DNA of 64,000 nt from Candidatus Enterococcus myersii (lineage in GTDB: Bacteria; Bacillota; Bacilli; Lactobacillales; Enterococcaceae): contig NZ_JAFLVT010000005.1 of the NCBI RefSeq assembly GCF_017316025.1, positions 174,548 through 238,547 on the forward strand, given 5' to 3'. The translations under genes were made by a program, and so were the position numbers. Below, one piece after another: positions 1-8,236 of this stretch (within the stretch, counting starts at the first letter, position 1; every line of letters begins with the position of its first letter). The notes below the pieces were generated by a model. The model saw only the letters and a program-made list of their open reading frames with translations, was not told the origin of the DNA and searched no databases.

Positions 1-94
1 TAAAAAGCTGCTTTTGTGGTGCTATCTGTTATAAAAAGCACATCTTTCATAAAGATTACTCGATTTTTCTTATTAATTTATTAGGAGCCAGACA

Positions 95-670
95 ATGAAG
101 ATCATTCAAAATTTTTTTGTCAGCGTAAAAGCTGGTTTTAGACAAATATGGCAAGATTTTGCCAGTTGGGCCGAAGAAAATCAACGTAAAGCACTTTTAA
201 CAGTCTTAGGTCTACTGATTGGTGTCACACTTTTTTCTGCAACTATGGTGGTGGCTGTCGCCCACATTCGACAATCTGAATATGTAGAATTAATTCATCC
301 TACTATTAAAAGTAATAAAATCAAGTCCTTTGACTACGGAAGTGAAGACCAGGAAATAAAGTCGGCTAACGCAATTTCTGTTATGTTTGCACCACCATAT
401 GGGCAAGAATTAAACCACGTGTTGAATACGTTAAATGGTGAAAAGAAAGAAGAGTTAAACCGGACTTTTTATTATTATCCTTTAGTGTATGACACACAAA
501 ATCTAGCTCAAAAATACAAAGTTAACCCTAGTAAAGTAACCTTTATCTTCTTTGAAAAAGGGGTGGAAAAAAACCGCTTTGAAGTAAGTGAGCTGACAAA
601 TTACGACGAAGAATTTATTCCAGAATTAAATCGTCTGCCGATGTGGAATATTAAAGACTTGGATGATTGA
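95..670 (+). CDS. Membrane-anchored protein of unknown function
   Basis: I do not recognise this 191-residue protein. A basic, aromatic N-terminus (about residues 1-32) is followed by one clear hydrophobic segment at about residues 33-57, then a polar domain of about 130 residues without cysteines or a lipobox, so it is probably a single-pass protein with its C-terminal domain on one side of the membrane. The ATG start has an AGGAG site about seven bases upstream. The gene stands alone: the next transcription unit has its own promoter at 705-733. No enzyme motif is visible. Confidence is high for a real gene, low for any role. Confidence 0.8.
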   Translation: MKIIQNFFVSVKAGFRQIWQDFASWAEENQRKALLTVLGLLIGVTLFSATMVVAVAHIRQSEYVELIHPTIKSNKIKSFDYGSEDQEIKSANAISVMFAPPYGQELNHVLNTLNGEKKEELNRTFYYYPLVYDTQNLAQKYKVNPSKVTFIFFEKGVEKNRFEVSELTNYDEEFIPELNRLPMWNIKDLDD

Positions 671-704
671 TTTTACTAAATTTTCTGAAAAATTAAAATT
701 AGTA

Positions 705-733
705 TTGACGCTTGAAAAATTCTACGGTATTCT
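705..733 (+). promoter_or_regulatory. Sigma-A promoter of the trp leader and trpXYZ
   Basis: TTGACG (705-710) and TATTCT (728-733) are separated by exactly 17 bases. It lies just after the upstream gene and about 35 bases before the leader peptide start, so the leader region is transcribed with trpXYZ. Confidence 0.75.
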
Positions 734-767
734 TAACTACAACAAAAACAAAACGAGGTGAGCCATC

Positions 768-827
768 ATGAAACTATTTACTACAACCAAAGGAAATTTA
801 TTTGCATGGCAATTTTGGCGTAGATAG
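768..827 (+). CDS. Trp-containing leader peptide (19 codons)
   Basis: ATG preceded by a GAGGTGAG ribosome site encodes MKLFTTTKGNLFAWQFWRR and stops at TAG (825-827). Two Trp codons at positions 14 and 17 sit just before the stop, a very high density for such a rare codon, and the next gene set is a tryptophan transporter. The stop codon overlaps the first strand of a strong hairpin (826-859). This is the arrangement expected for ribosome-mediated attenuation. The same ending (...R, TAG) is seen in the Tyr/Phe leader at 3806. No protein function beyond translation-sensing is expected. Confidence 0.75.
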   Translation: MKLFTTTKGNLFAWQFWRR

Positions 828-969
828 TTGTATTGATGGATTTTTCCATAGATACAACTTTTTAGAGAACTCTAAAACTTGTATCTATGCTGGTAATATT
901 GAGATGATTCCGCATAGAGACAATCTCTATGCGGATTTTGTTTACAAAAGCAATTTCCGCGGGTAGAGG
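826..969 (+). promoter_or_regulatory. Trp attenuator: chain of alternative hairpins
   Basis: Six segments can pair with either neighbour. 1:2 is 826-840 with 845-859. 2:3 is CATAGATACAA (847-857) with TTGTATCTATG (879-889), perfect. 3:4 is 879-893 with 910-923, one mismatch plus a small loop. 4:5 is CCGCATAGAGA (910-920) with its exact complement at 924-934. 5:6 is GCGG/CCGC plus TCTCTA/TAGAGG, 924-934 with 957-969. Segment 6 lies inside the terminator at 946-983, so 5:6 would act as an antiterminator. These pairings are read from sequence; the switching is inferred. Confidence 0.65.
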
Positions 970-983
970 AAATTGCTTTTTTT
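946..983 (+). terminator. Intrinsic terminator in the trp leader
   Basis: Stem AAAAGCAATTTCC (946-958) with GGAAATTGCTTTT (968-980), followed by a run of T. It sits 30 bases before trpX, so it acts before the genes rather than after one, as an attenuator should. Confidence 0.85.
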
Positions 984-1012
984 CATCTCAAAACATATCT
1001 TAGGAGGAAATA

Positions 1013-2053
1013 ATGATGAAAAACAAAGGGTTAATGTACACAGTGATCGCATTGGGAATTATCTTAGTTGGATTTTTAGGTTTTCAATTACTTCATAATT
1101 CAAAGGATAACAAAGAACAAACGGTAAATGATAAAGAAAAAGTCCTTACTGTCGGTGTTTTACAATTTGTGAGCCATCCAGCTTTAGATCAAATCTATGA
1201 GGGCGTGAAAGAAGGTTTGAAAGAAGCCGGCTATGAGGAAGGTAAAAATTTAAAAATTAATTTTCAAAATGGCCAAGCTGATCAAAGTAAATTAGATACC
1301 ATGAGCAAACAGCTAGTTAGTGATCAAGCAGATGTTTTAATTGGGATTGCAACACCTGCCGCACAAGCTTTAGCAAACGCTACAACAACCATTCCTATCG
1401 TATTAGGCGCGGTTACTGATCCTAAAGGGGCTGGTTTAGTGGAAAGTAACGAAAAACCAGGGGGAAATATTACCGGCGTTTCTGATCAGCCGCCAGTTGC
1501 TTCAATTATTGAATTAGCCCATAAGCTTTTACCAGCAGGCAAAAAAGTAGGTCTTTTGTACTCTTCTTCTGAAATGAATTCAAAATTTCAAACAGGTCAA
1601 GCAGAAACGGCTGCTAAAAAACTTGGCTTAACTGTCGAACGTAAAGCTGTAACTTCAACAAATGAAGTCGCACAAGCTGTACAAGTATTGTCACAGTCTG
1701 TTGATTTTATCTTTATTCCTAATGACAATACCGTCGCCAACGCCATGGAGACAGTGACGCAAGAAGCTGATAAAAATAATATTCCCGTTTTTCCGTCAGT
1801 AGATACGATGGTAGAACAAGGTGGATTAGCGACAATCGGAATTAATCAAAAAGAGTTAGGTGTTAAAACAGGGGAAATGGCAGCGGCAATTCTAGCGGGC
1901 AAATCAAAACCACAAGATACAGCCGTGTACACCTTCACTAAAGGTGATACTATTATTAATGAAGAGCAATTGGCAAAATTTAATCTGACTTTACCTGCAG
2001 ATTTAAAAGATACTGCAAAACTAGTACAAACAGCTAAAGGAGATAACGAATAA
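1013..2053 (+). CDS. trpX: Tryptophan ABC transporter, substrate-binding protein
   Basis: Substrate-binding protein of the ABC_sub_bind family (346 residues), the family that contains the streptococcal tryptophan-binding protein TrpX. A hydrophobic N-terminal segment (about residues 8-26) has no lipobox cysteine, so the protein is probably held by an uncleaved anchor or released, rather than being a lipoprotein. The periplasmic-binding fold starts near VLTVGVLQF and includes the family-typical stretch GAVTDPKGAGLV. AGGAGG at 1002-1007 serves the ATG at 1013 or, with more normal spacing, the ATG at 1016. It is followed after one base by the permease. The Trp-codon leader upstream supports tryptophan as substrate; the ligand itself is inferred. 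Confidence 0.85.
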   Translation: MMKNKGLMYTVIALGIILVGFLGFQLLHNSKDNKEQTVNDKEKVLTVGVLQFVSHPALDQIYEGVKEGLKEAGYEEGKNLKINFQNGQADQSKLDTMSKQLVSDQADVLIGIATPAAQALANATTTIPIVLGAVTDPKGAGLVESNEKPGGNITGVSDQPPVASIIELAHKLLPAGKKVGLLYSSSEMNSKFQTGQAETAAKKLGLTVERKAVTSTNEVAQAVQVLSQSVDFIFIPNDNTVANAMETVTQEADKNNIPVFPSVDTMVEQGGLATIGINQKELGVKTGEMAAAILAGKSKPQDTAVYTFTKGDTIINEEQLAKFNLTLPADLKDTAKLVQTAKGDNE

Positions 2054-2054
2054 A

Positions 2055-2936
2055 ATGATCGTTTCAACAATTGGGCAAGGACTGTTATGGTCCTTGCTGG
2101 GAATTGGGATTTATTTAACTTATCGTATTTTAAATTTTCCTGATATGACAACAGAGGGAACGTTCCCTTTAGGTGGCGCTGTGTGCGTGACTGCAATTAC
2201 CAGTGGAATTCATCCTATCTTGGCAACGTTATTAGGTGTTTTAGCTGGGATGGCAGCCGGCTTTGTTACCGGAATTTTATTTACCAAAGGGAAAATACCG
2301 GTGATTTTAGCTGGGATTTTAGTTATGGCAGGGTTGAATTCAGTTATTTTATTTGTCATGCAAAGTCCCAACAAAGGGTTAAGTAATTTTCCTAGGATTC
2401 AAACTTTTTTTACTAATTTAAACCTACCTAATTATTTTGACATCGTCATTTTAGGCTTGCTTGCAGTTATTATTACAATAATTTTAGTCCTTTTTTTCAT
2501 TAATACTGACTTAGGCCAAGCCTATATTGCTACTGGCGATAATGAAGTAATGGCCCGCTCATTAGGAATTAAAACCGATCGCATGAAGATTTTAGGGTTA
2601 ACAATTTCTAATGGCGTAATTGCATTATCCGGAGCACTTATTTCGCAAAATGACGGGTATGCTGATGTTTCAAAGGGGACTGGGGTAATCGTTATCGGTC
2701 TGGCTTCAATTATAATTGGAGAAGTGTTATTTGGTGAATTAGCCTTTGCTGAACGGTTGATTGCAGTGGTAGTGGGCAGTATTATTTATCAAGCAATTAT
2801 CACCTTAATTATTTACCTAGGCTTTGATACAACGTATTTGAAAATTTTCTCTTCTACAATCTTAGCGATTTGTTTAATGATTCCAACCCTGAAAGAAAAA
2901 TTGAATTTAAAAACTGGATTGGAAAAGGAGGCATAG
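2055..2936 (+). CDS. trpY: Tryptophan ABC transporter, permease
   Basis: Integral membrane permease (293 residues) of the branched-chain type (BPD_transp_2), with about eight hydrophobic segments. It begins directly after trpX and is followed by the ATPase gene after three bases, which gives the standard binding protein-permease-ATPase operon. The stretch TGDNEVMARSLGIKTDRMK is the cytoplasmic coupling loop typical of this family, where an ALG-like motif contacts the ATPase. Substrate assignment rests on the operon and its leader, not on the permease sequence itself. Confidence 0.85.
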   Translation: MIVSTIGQGLLWSLLGIGIYLTYRILNFPDMTTEGTFPLGGAVCVTAITSGIHPILATLLGVLAGMAAGFVTGILFTKGKIPVILAGILVMAGLNSVILFVMQSPNKGLSNFPRIQTFFTNLNLPNYFDIVILGLLAVIITIILVLFFINTDLGQAYIATGDNEVMARSLGIKTDRMKILGLTISNGVIALSGALISQNDGYADVSKGTGVIVIGLASIIIGEVLFGELAFAERLIAVVVGSIIYQAIITLIIYLGFDTTYLKIFSSTILAICLMIPTLKEKLNLKTGLEKEA

Positions 2937-2939
2937 CCT

Positions 2940-3704
2940 GTGAGCGTATTAACGATAAAAAATGCTGTTAAAAAAATTAAAAATGGTGTTGCTGACGAGC
3001 GGACGATTTTAAACCATGTCAGTTTAACTTTAAATCCTGGTGATTTTGTCACAATCGTTGGTGGCAATGGGGCAGGAAAAAGTACGTTATTTAATACGGT
3101 TACTGGAACACTGCCTTTAACGAGTGGCCAAGTTTTTTTAGATGGTGAAAATGTTACTAATTTTGGTGAAGAAAAACGGGCAAAATATTTGGGACGGGTC
3201 TTTCAAGATCCTAAAATGGGCACAGCCCCGCGGATGACAGTGGCAGAAAATTTACTTTTAGCCGAGCGCAGAGGACAAAAACGGCGCCTGCGTCCCAGAA
3301 ATTTAAACGAACGCAAAGAAGATTTCAAACTACTTTGCACCAAGGTAGGTAATGGCTTAGAAGAACAGCTTGATACGCCTACGGGCCATTTATCTGGTGG
3401 ACAAAGACAGGCTTTAAGCTTATTGATGGCCACCATTGAAAGACCAGAACTTTTATTATTAGATGAACATACCGCAGCACTTGATCCGAAAACATCAAAA
3501 AATATTATGGCACTGACTAATGATTTGGTGACAGAAAATCATTTAACGTGTATGATGATTACCCATCAAATGGAAGATGCTTTAAAATATGGGAATCGCT
3601 TGTTACTTTTGAAAAAAGGAGAAATAGCAAAAGATTTAAATCAAGCAGAAAAAGCGCAACTTACATTGACTGATTTACTGCTCTTTTTCGAAGAAGATTT
3701 GTAA
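2940..3704 (+). CDS. trpZ: Tryptophan ABC transporter, ATP-binding protein
   Basis: ABC ATPase (254 residues) that powers the importer. Visible motifs are Walker A GGNGAGKST (about residues 41-49), signature LSGGQRQ, Walker B LLLLDE with the unusual following HTAALDP, and the switch histidine in MMITHQM. Start is GTG, with AAAGGAGG about eight bases upstream overlapping the end of trpY. It is the last gene of the unit: within 40 bases of the stop a new consensus promoter begins for the aro operon. Confidence 0.88.
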   Translation: MSVLTIKNAVKKIKNGVADERTILNHVSLTLNPGDFVTIVGGNGAGKSTLFNTVTGTLPLTSGQVFLDGENVTNFGEEKRAKYLGRVFQDPKMGTAPRMTVAENLLLAERRGQKRRLRPRNLNERKEDFKLLCTKVGNGLEEQLDTPTGHLSGGQRQALSLLMATIERPELLLLDEHTAALDPKTSKNIMALTNDLVTENHLTCMMITHQMEDALKYGNRLLLLKKGEIAKDLNQAEKAQLTLTDLLLFFEEDL

Positions 3705-3742
3705 AAACTGATGAAAGAAACAATAGTTCTTACAAAAACTAG

Positions 3743-3771
3743 TTGACAGACCTAAAAAATCAATCTATACT
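3743..3771 (+). promoter_or_regulatory. Sigma-A promoter of the aro operon
   Basis: Perfect TTGACA (3743-3748), 17-base spacer, TATACT (3766-3771). It is the best promoter match in the left part of the window and drives the Tyr/Phe leader and aroE onward. Confidence 0.85.
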
Positions 3772-3805
3772 TAACACCATCTTAATCAGTTCGGAGGACT
3801 TTTTT

Positions 3806-3862
3806 ATGTTACAAAAAAGCAAACCACAACTGAATAATTATTACTTTAGCTATTTTAGATAG
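3806..3862 (+). CDS. Tyr/Phe-rich leader peptide (18 codons)
   Basis: ATG with GGAGG (3793-3797) encodes MLQKSKPQLNNYYFSYFR, then TAG. Five of the last seven codons are Tyr or Phe, the end products of the operon downstream. As in the trp leader, the peptide ends in Arg-TAG and the stop overlaps the first strand of a long hairpin (3862-3891). It is interpreted as the sensing peptide of an attenuator for aroE-pheA. Confidence 0.75.
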   Translation: MLQKSKPQLNNYYFSYFR

Positions 3863-4022
3863 TTTGTATTCATGAAAACATGGATACAAACCAAAGCAGT
3901 TTGTATCTATGATGGCTAGGGGATTTTGGAATGACTTTAAAGCCACGTAGATCAAGAATCTATAGTGGCTATTTTTATACCATCGAAAAATGTATTTTTC
4001 GTGTCAGGTGTTCACTGTAGAT
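3862..4022 (+). promoter_or_regulatory. Tyr/Phe attenuator: chain of alternative hairpins
   Basis: Same plan as the trp leader. 1:2 is GTTTGTAT+CATG (3862-3874) with CATG+ATACAAAC (3879-3891). 2:3 is 3879-3891 with GTTTGTATCTATG (3899-3911). 3:4 is ATCTATG..TGGC (within 3904-3916) with GCCACGTAGAT (3942-3952). 4:5 is GCCAC/TAGAT with ATCTA/GTGGC (3942-3969). 5:6 is ATCTATAGTG (3958-3967) with CACTGTAGAT (4013-4022), ten pairs including one G-U. Segment 6 overlaps the left arm of the terminator at 4008-4050. A small hairpin (CGAAAAAT/ATTTTTCG) lies between. Pairing is seen; regulation is inferred. Confidence 0.65.
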
Positions 4023-4050
4023 TGTTGTATCTTAGGTGGGCACTTTTTTT
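4008..4050 (+). terminator. Intrinsic terminator in the aro leader
   Basis: GTGTTCACT (4008-4016) pairs with GGTGGGCAC (4035-4043), nine pairs with three G-U, followed by seven T. It ends 37 bases before aroE and so acts as an attenuator. Confidence 0.7.
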
Positions 4051-4087
4051 GTACCCATAGGCTTTAAAAATTTAAGGAGTGAAAAAA

Positions 4088-4951
4088 ATGGAAATAACTG
4101 GTTATACCCGTTTGGCAGGTCTTATTGCTAAACCAGCAAAGCATAGCATTTCACCATTAATGCACAACACCGCTTTTAAAGCCAATAATATTGATGCTGT
4201 TTATTTGTCTTTTGAGGTTGAAAAGCCACAATTAGCCGCTGTAATTAAAAGTATTACGGCACTGAATATGATTGGTGCAAATGTTTCAATGCCCTATAAA
4301 ATGGCCGTCATTCCTTATTTGGATGAATTAAGTGAGGCAGCCAAATTAATTGGTGCAGTTAATACAATTGTTCCTTCAGGTAATGGGCTAGTAGGACACA
4401 ATACCGATGGAAATGGTTTTATGCGTAGCCTAGCAGATATCAATGTGGACATTATCAAAAAAGAAATGACCATTATTGGTGCAGGTGGGGCAGCGACAGC
4501 CATTTGTGTACAAGCTGCCTTAGATGGGGTCAAAAAAATTAATGTTTTTAATCGCCAGGATGATTTTTTTGCGACAAGTCAGGCAAAGCTAGAGACAATA
4601 GCGCAAAAAACACAATGTACGATTACTTTACGTGATTTGGCAGATACAAAAGCAGTAAATACTGCGATTTACCACAGTCATTTATTAGTAAATGCTACTG
4701 CTGTCGGCATGAAACCAAATGAAGATCAGACTGCACTTTCTGATTTTAGTGCCTTTCACGAAAATTTAGCCGTCTATGACGTCATTTATAATCCAAGGGA
4801 AACAAAATTATTACAAATTGCAAAAGAAAAAGGCTTAAAAACAGCTAATGGCTTAGGTATGTTACTGTATCAAGGTGCCTATGCATTTGAATTATGGACC
4901 GGCAAAAAAATGCCGTTAGAAATTGTTAAACCACTAGTAGAAAACAGTTAA
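4088..4951 (+). CDS. aroE: Shikimate dehydrogenase
   Basis: Reduces 3-dehydroshikimate to shikimate with NADPH in the cytoplasm. The N-terminal substrate domain has the SxS-type motif HSISPLMHN, the catalytic Lys in NVSMPYK and the catalytic Asp in NTDGNGF. The Rossmann domain has GAGGAATA, and a second glycine-rich NGLGMLLYQGA stretch is near the C-terminus. I chose ATG 4088 (287 residues) because AAGGAG at 4074-4079 is eight bases upstream; a GTG at 4079 overlaps that site. First gene of the operon, under the Tyr/Phe leader attenuator. Confidence 0.93.
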   Translation: MEITGYTRLAGLIAKPAKHSISPLMHNTAFKANNIDAVYLSFEVEKPQLAAVIKSITALNMIGANVSMPYKMAVIPYLDELSEAAKLIGAVNTIVPSGNGLVGHNTDGNGFMRSLADINVDIIKKEMTIIGAGGAATAICVQAALDGVKKINVFNRQDDFFATSQAKLETIAQKTQCTITLRDLADTKAVNTAIYHSHLLVNATAVGMKPNEDQTALSDFSAFHENLAVYDVIYNPRETKLLQIAKEKGLKTANGLGMLLYQGAYAFELWTGKKMPLEIVKPLVENS

Positions 4952-4965
4952 AAGGAGCAGATAAA

Positions 4966-5991
4966 ATGATTGTAATTATGAAGCAAGGTGCCACGAAAGA
5001 ACAAGTAGAATTAGTTGTTAAACGAATTAAAAAAGAAGGACTTGATGTAAATATCGATCAAGGAACTGAACATATTGTGATTGGCTTAAAAGGCGATGTT
5101 AGAGGGATGCAAGATGTGCCTTTTAATACTTACGAAGGTGTCGAAAAGACACTAAAAATTTCCAACACCTACAAATTAACCTCTCGGGAATTCCACCCAG
5201 GAGATACTGTTGTTGATGTAGATGGTGTTAAAATTGGTGATGGAAGTTTTGTAACAATGGCTGGACCTTGTTCCATTGAAGGCTTAGAGCAAATTCGAGA
5301 ATGTGCCAAAATTGCGAAAGCTGGCGGTGCACAAATTTTACGAGGCGGCGCTTTTAAACCCCGAACTTCACCTTATGCTTTTCAAGGTTTAGAAGAAGAA
5401 GGGCTAAAATATATTCGCCAAGCGGCCGATGAATTTGACATGAAAGTTATCACCGAAGTCATGGATGAAGGCCATATTGAGATGGTGGCTGAATACAGCG
5501 ACATTTTACAAATTGGCGCGCGTAATATGCAAAACTACAAATTATTGCAAGCTGTCGGTAAAACTGGCAAACCAATCGGCTTAAAACGCGGTATCGCAGG
5601 AACAATTGATGAATGGTTAAATGCGGCGGAATACATTGCGGTTCAAGATAAATCTCCTGTAATTTTTATTGAGCGCGGAATTCGCACTTACGAAACTGCC
5701 ACCCGGAACACTTTTGACTTGTCTGCTGTTCCTTTGATTAAAAAACTAAGCCACTTTCCAATTATTGTCGATCCAAGCCATGGTACTGGTGTTTGGGATT
5801 TGGTTACACCAATGGCTAGAGCAGGTGTGGCAGCAGGAGCTGATGGCATGATCGTTGAAATTCATCCTGATCCAAAGAACGCTTGGTCTGATGGACAACA
5901 ATCATTAAATGAAGAAAACTACATGAAGATGATGCAAGAAGTTGCTATTTTAAATGATGCGATGGAAAAAATTAAAGAAATCGAGGACTAG
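4966..5991 (+). CDS. aroF: 3-deoxy-7-phosphoheptulonate (DAHP) synthase, type I beta
   Basis: Condenses phosphoenolpyruvate and erythrose-4-phosphate, the committed step of the shikimate pathway. About 80 N-terminal residues form a ferredoxin-like regulatory domain like that of Thermotoga DAHP synthase (in that enzyme it mediates Tyr/Phe feedback), followed by the TIM barrel. Motifs seen: [28 protein letters not shown] and DPSHGTG, which supply metal and substrate ligands. No chorismate mutase domain is present. A GGAG site precedes ATG 4966, 14 bases after aroE. Confidence 0.93.
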   Translation: MIVIMKQGATKEQVELVVKRIKKEGLDVNIDQGTEHIVIGLKGDVRGMQDVPFNTYEGVEKTLKISNTYKLTSREFHPGDTVVDVDGVKIGDGSFVTMAGPCSIEGLEQIRECAKIAKAGGAQILRGGAFKPRTSPYAFQGLEEEGLKYIRQAADEFDMKVITEVMDEGHIEMVAEYSDILQIGARNMQNYKLLQAVGKTGKPIGLKRGIAGTIDEWLNAAEYIAVQDKSPVIFIERGIRTYETATRNTFDLSAVPLIKKLSHFPIIVDPSHGTGVWDLVTPMARAGVAAGADGMIVEIHPDPKNAWSDGQQSLNEENYMKMMQEVAILNDAMEKIKEIED

Positions 5992-5993
5992 TT

Positions 5994-7058
5994 ATGTGGG
6001 TTGATTTAAAGGAACATTCCTATGAAATCATAATAAAGCGTGGTGCATTGGAACAGTTGGGAACTTGGGTTGCTTCTTTATGGACACCACAAAAAATAGC
6101 AATTATTACCGATAGTAATGTCGCGCCTTTATATAGCCAAACGGTTATGAAGCAATTAACTCGTGTAGGTTTTTCACCCTATTTAGCCGTAGTTCCGGCC
6201 GGAGAAGCAAGTAAATCTTTAACGCAAGCTGCACAATTATACGACTTTTTAGCCGAAGCAGGATTTACCCGTAGTGATGGGATTATTGCTTTAGGCGGTG
6301 GTGTAATTGGTGATTTAGCCGGTTTTGTTGCTTCGACATATATGCGGGGCATTCATTTTTTGCAGATTCCCACGACCTTATTAGCGCAAGTTGATTCAAG
6401 TATCGGTGGTAAAACAGGCGTCAATACGCAAAAAGCAAAAAATTTAGTTGGAACTTTTAGTCAGCCAGCAGGGGTTTTAATCGATCCAGCTGTTTTAAAG
6501 ACTCTCGAAATACGCCGTGTGCGTGAGGGAATTGCAGAAATTATTAAATCGGCAGCGATTGCTGATTTAATTTTATGGGAGAAATTAAAAGCGTTAAAAG
6601 ATGAAGCAGATTTATTAAATCAGGCAGAAGTTATTATCACGTCAGCACTTGAAGTAAAGCGTCAAGTGGTGCAAGAAGATGAATTTGATAACGGAATGCG
6701 ACTCATTTTAAATTTTGGGCATACAATCGGCCACGCAATAGAAAATACTGCCGGTTATGGCGTTATTAGCCATGGCGAAGGCGTTGCTTTAGGTATGGTG
6801 AAAATTAACAGTGTTGCTGAGGCAAAAGGGTTATCTCCAGTGGGAAGTACCGCACAACTAAAAGAGATGATTACAAAATTTCATTTACCTACCCGTCTAC
6901 CAACTTGGGATGAACAAGCGCTGTATAGTGCAATTACACATGACAAAAAAGCTCGTGGAACTAATTTAAAATTAATTTTACTAAAAGAAATTGGGGAAGC
7001 AAAAATTGTTGAAGTTCCCTTAACTGAAATGAAAGATTACTTAAAGGAGGCGTTATGA
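5994..7058 (+). CDS. aroB: 3-dehydroquinate synthase
   Basis: Converts DAHP to 3-dehydroquinate using NAD+ and a divalent metal. Family motifs are present: [19 protein letters not shown] (NAD binding), [13 protein letters not shown], and the metal ligands within [18 protein letters not shown] and [10 protein letters not shown]. Length (354) is normal. It begins two bases after aroF and overlaps aroC, indicating translational coupling. The enzyme for the next step (aroD) does not follow. Confidence 0.94.
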   Translation: MWVDLKEHSYEIIIKRGALEQLGTWVASLWTPQKIAIITDSNVAPLYSQTVMKQLTRVGFSPYLAVVPAGEASKSLTQAAQLYDFLAEAGFTRSDGIIALGGGVIGDLAGFVASTYMRGIHFLQIPTTLLAQVDSSIGGKTGVNTQKAKNLVGTFSQPAGVLIDPAVLKTLEIRRVREGIAEIIKSAAIADLILWEKLKALKDEADLLNQAEVIITSALEVKRQVVQEDEFDNGMRLILNFGHTIGHAIENTAGYGVISHGEGVALGMVKINSVAEAKGLSPVGSTAQLKEMITKFHLPTRLPTWDEQALYSAITHDKKARGTNLKLILLKEIGEAKIVEVPLTEMKDYLKEAL

Positions 7059-8224
7059 TGCGCTATTTAACAGCAGGAGAATCTCATGGACCGGAATTGA
7101 CTGCCATTATTGAAGGTATACCAGCAGGATTGCCACTTTTAGCAGCAGATATTGATGTGGAATTAGCACGGCGTCAAGGTGGCTATGGTCGTGGTGGTCG
7201 CATGAAAATCGAAAAAGATCAGGTTCGCATTACTTCTGGTGTGCGCCATGGTAAAACATTAGGCTCACCAATTACTTTAGTCGTAAAAAATCGTGACTGG
7301 AAAAATTGGCAAACTGTTATGGCTGCAGAAGAAGTAGCTAAAAAAGATCAAAAACTCCGTCAAGTCACACACCCACGGCCGGGTCATGCGGATTTAGTTG
7401 GTGGCATGAAGTACCATCACGATGATTTGCGTAATGTTTTAGAACGTTCTTCAGCTAGAGAAACAACAATGCGGGTGGCTGTTGGAGCCGTGGCAAAAAA
7501 ACTATTAAAAGAATTAGCAATTGAGGTGGCCGGCCATGTTACAGTTCTAGGTGGTATTAAAGCGAGCATTCCTGCAGAAATTAGCATTGCAGAAGTAAAG
7601 AAGCGCTCTGAGGAATCTGATGTTCGCGTAGTGGATGCAGCTGTTGAAGAAAAAATGAAACAGTTAATTGATCAGACGAAAAAAAATGGTGATACAATTG
7701 GTGGTGTTGTTGAGGTTTTAGTGGGAAATGTTCCCGCTGGTCTTGGTAGCTATGTCCAATGGGATACCAAATTAGATGCCAAACTGGCCCAAGCGATTGT
7801 CGGAATCAATGCTTTCAAAGGTGTAGAATTTGGTGTTGGTTTTGAATCGGCGAATTTACCAGGTTCTAAAGTAATGGATGAAATTATTTGGTCACAAGAA
7901 ACTGGTTACCGCCGGACAACCAATCACTTAGGTGGCTTTGAAGGAGGAATGACCAACGGTGAAACGATCATCGTAAAAGGTGTGATGAAGCCCATTCCGA
8001 CTTTGTATAAACCTTTAATGAGCGTTGACATCCAGACAAAAGAACCCTACAAAGCGAGTGTGGAGCGTTCAGACAGTACAGCTGTTCCTGCTGCAAGTGT
8101 CGTTTGTGAAAATGTGGTTGCGACTGTCTTAGCAAATGAAATTTTAGACAAATTTTCCAGCGATTCTTTTGAAGAATTGAAAACAGCTGTGGCCCAGTAT
8201 CGCCAATATCTTAAAAACTTTTAG
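7058..8224 (+). CDS. aroC: Chorismate synthase
   Basis: Forms chorismate from EPSP with reduced FMN. Signature regions: [14 protein letters not shown] at the N-terminus, [41 protein letters not shown] and the C-terminal [13 protein letters not shown]. Two adjacent ATGs (7055, 7058) follow AAAGGAGG; I chose the second because its spacing is better and [11 protein letters not shown] is the usual family start. It overlaps the aroB stop by one base. 388 residues. Confidence 0.94.
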   Translation: MRYLTAGESHGPELTAIIEGIPAGLPLLAADIDVELARRQGGYGRGGRMKIEKDQVRITSGVRHGKTLGSPITLVVKNRDWKNWQTVMAAEEVAKKDQKLRQVTHPRPGHADLVGGMKYHHDDLRNVLERSSARETTMRVAVGAVAKKLLKELAIEVAGHVTVLGGIKASIPAEISIAEVKKRSEESDVRVVDAAVEEKMKQLIDQTKKNGDTIGGVVEVLVGNVPAGLGSYVQWDTKLDAKLAQAIVGINAFKGVEFGVGFESANLPGSKVMDEIIWSQETGYRRTTNHLGGFEGGMTNGETIIVKGVMKPIPTLYKPLMSVDIQTKEPYKASVERSDSTAVPAASVVCENVVATVLANEILDKFSSDSFEELKTAVAQYRQYLKNF

Positions 8225-8236
8225 GAGGTCTTTTAG

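Noticed and set aside
768..983. T-box riboswitch before trpXYZ
   Set aside because: No T-box consensus (GGTGGTACCGCG-type) or specifier-loop layout; the Trp-codon peptide and alternating hairpins explain the leader better.
4079..4087. GTG at 4079 as the aroE start
   Set aside because: It overlaps the AAGGAG ribosome site; ATG 4088 has proper spacing. The same reasoning moved the starts of aroK, psr, the 14653 gene and efaC.
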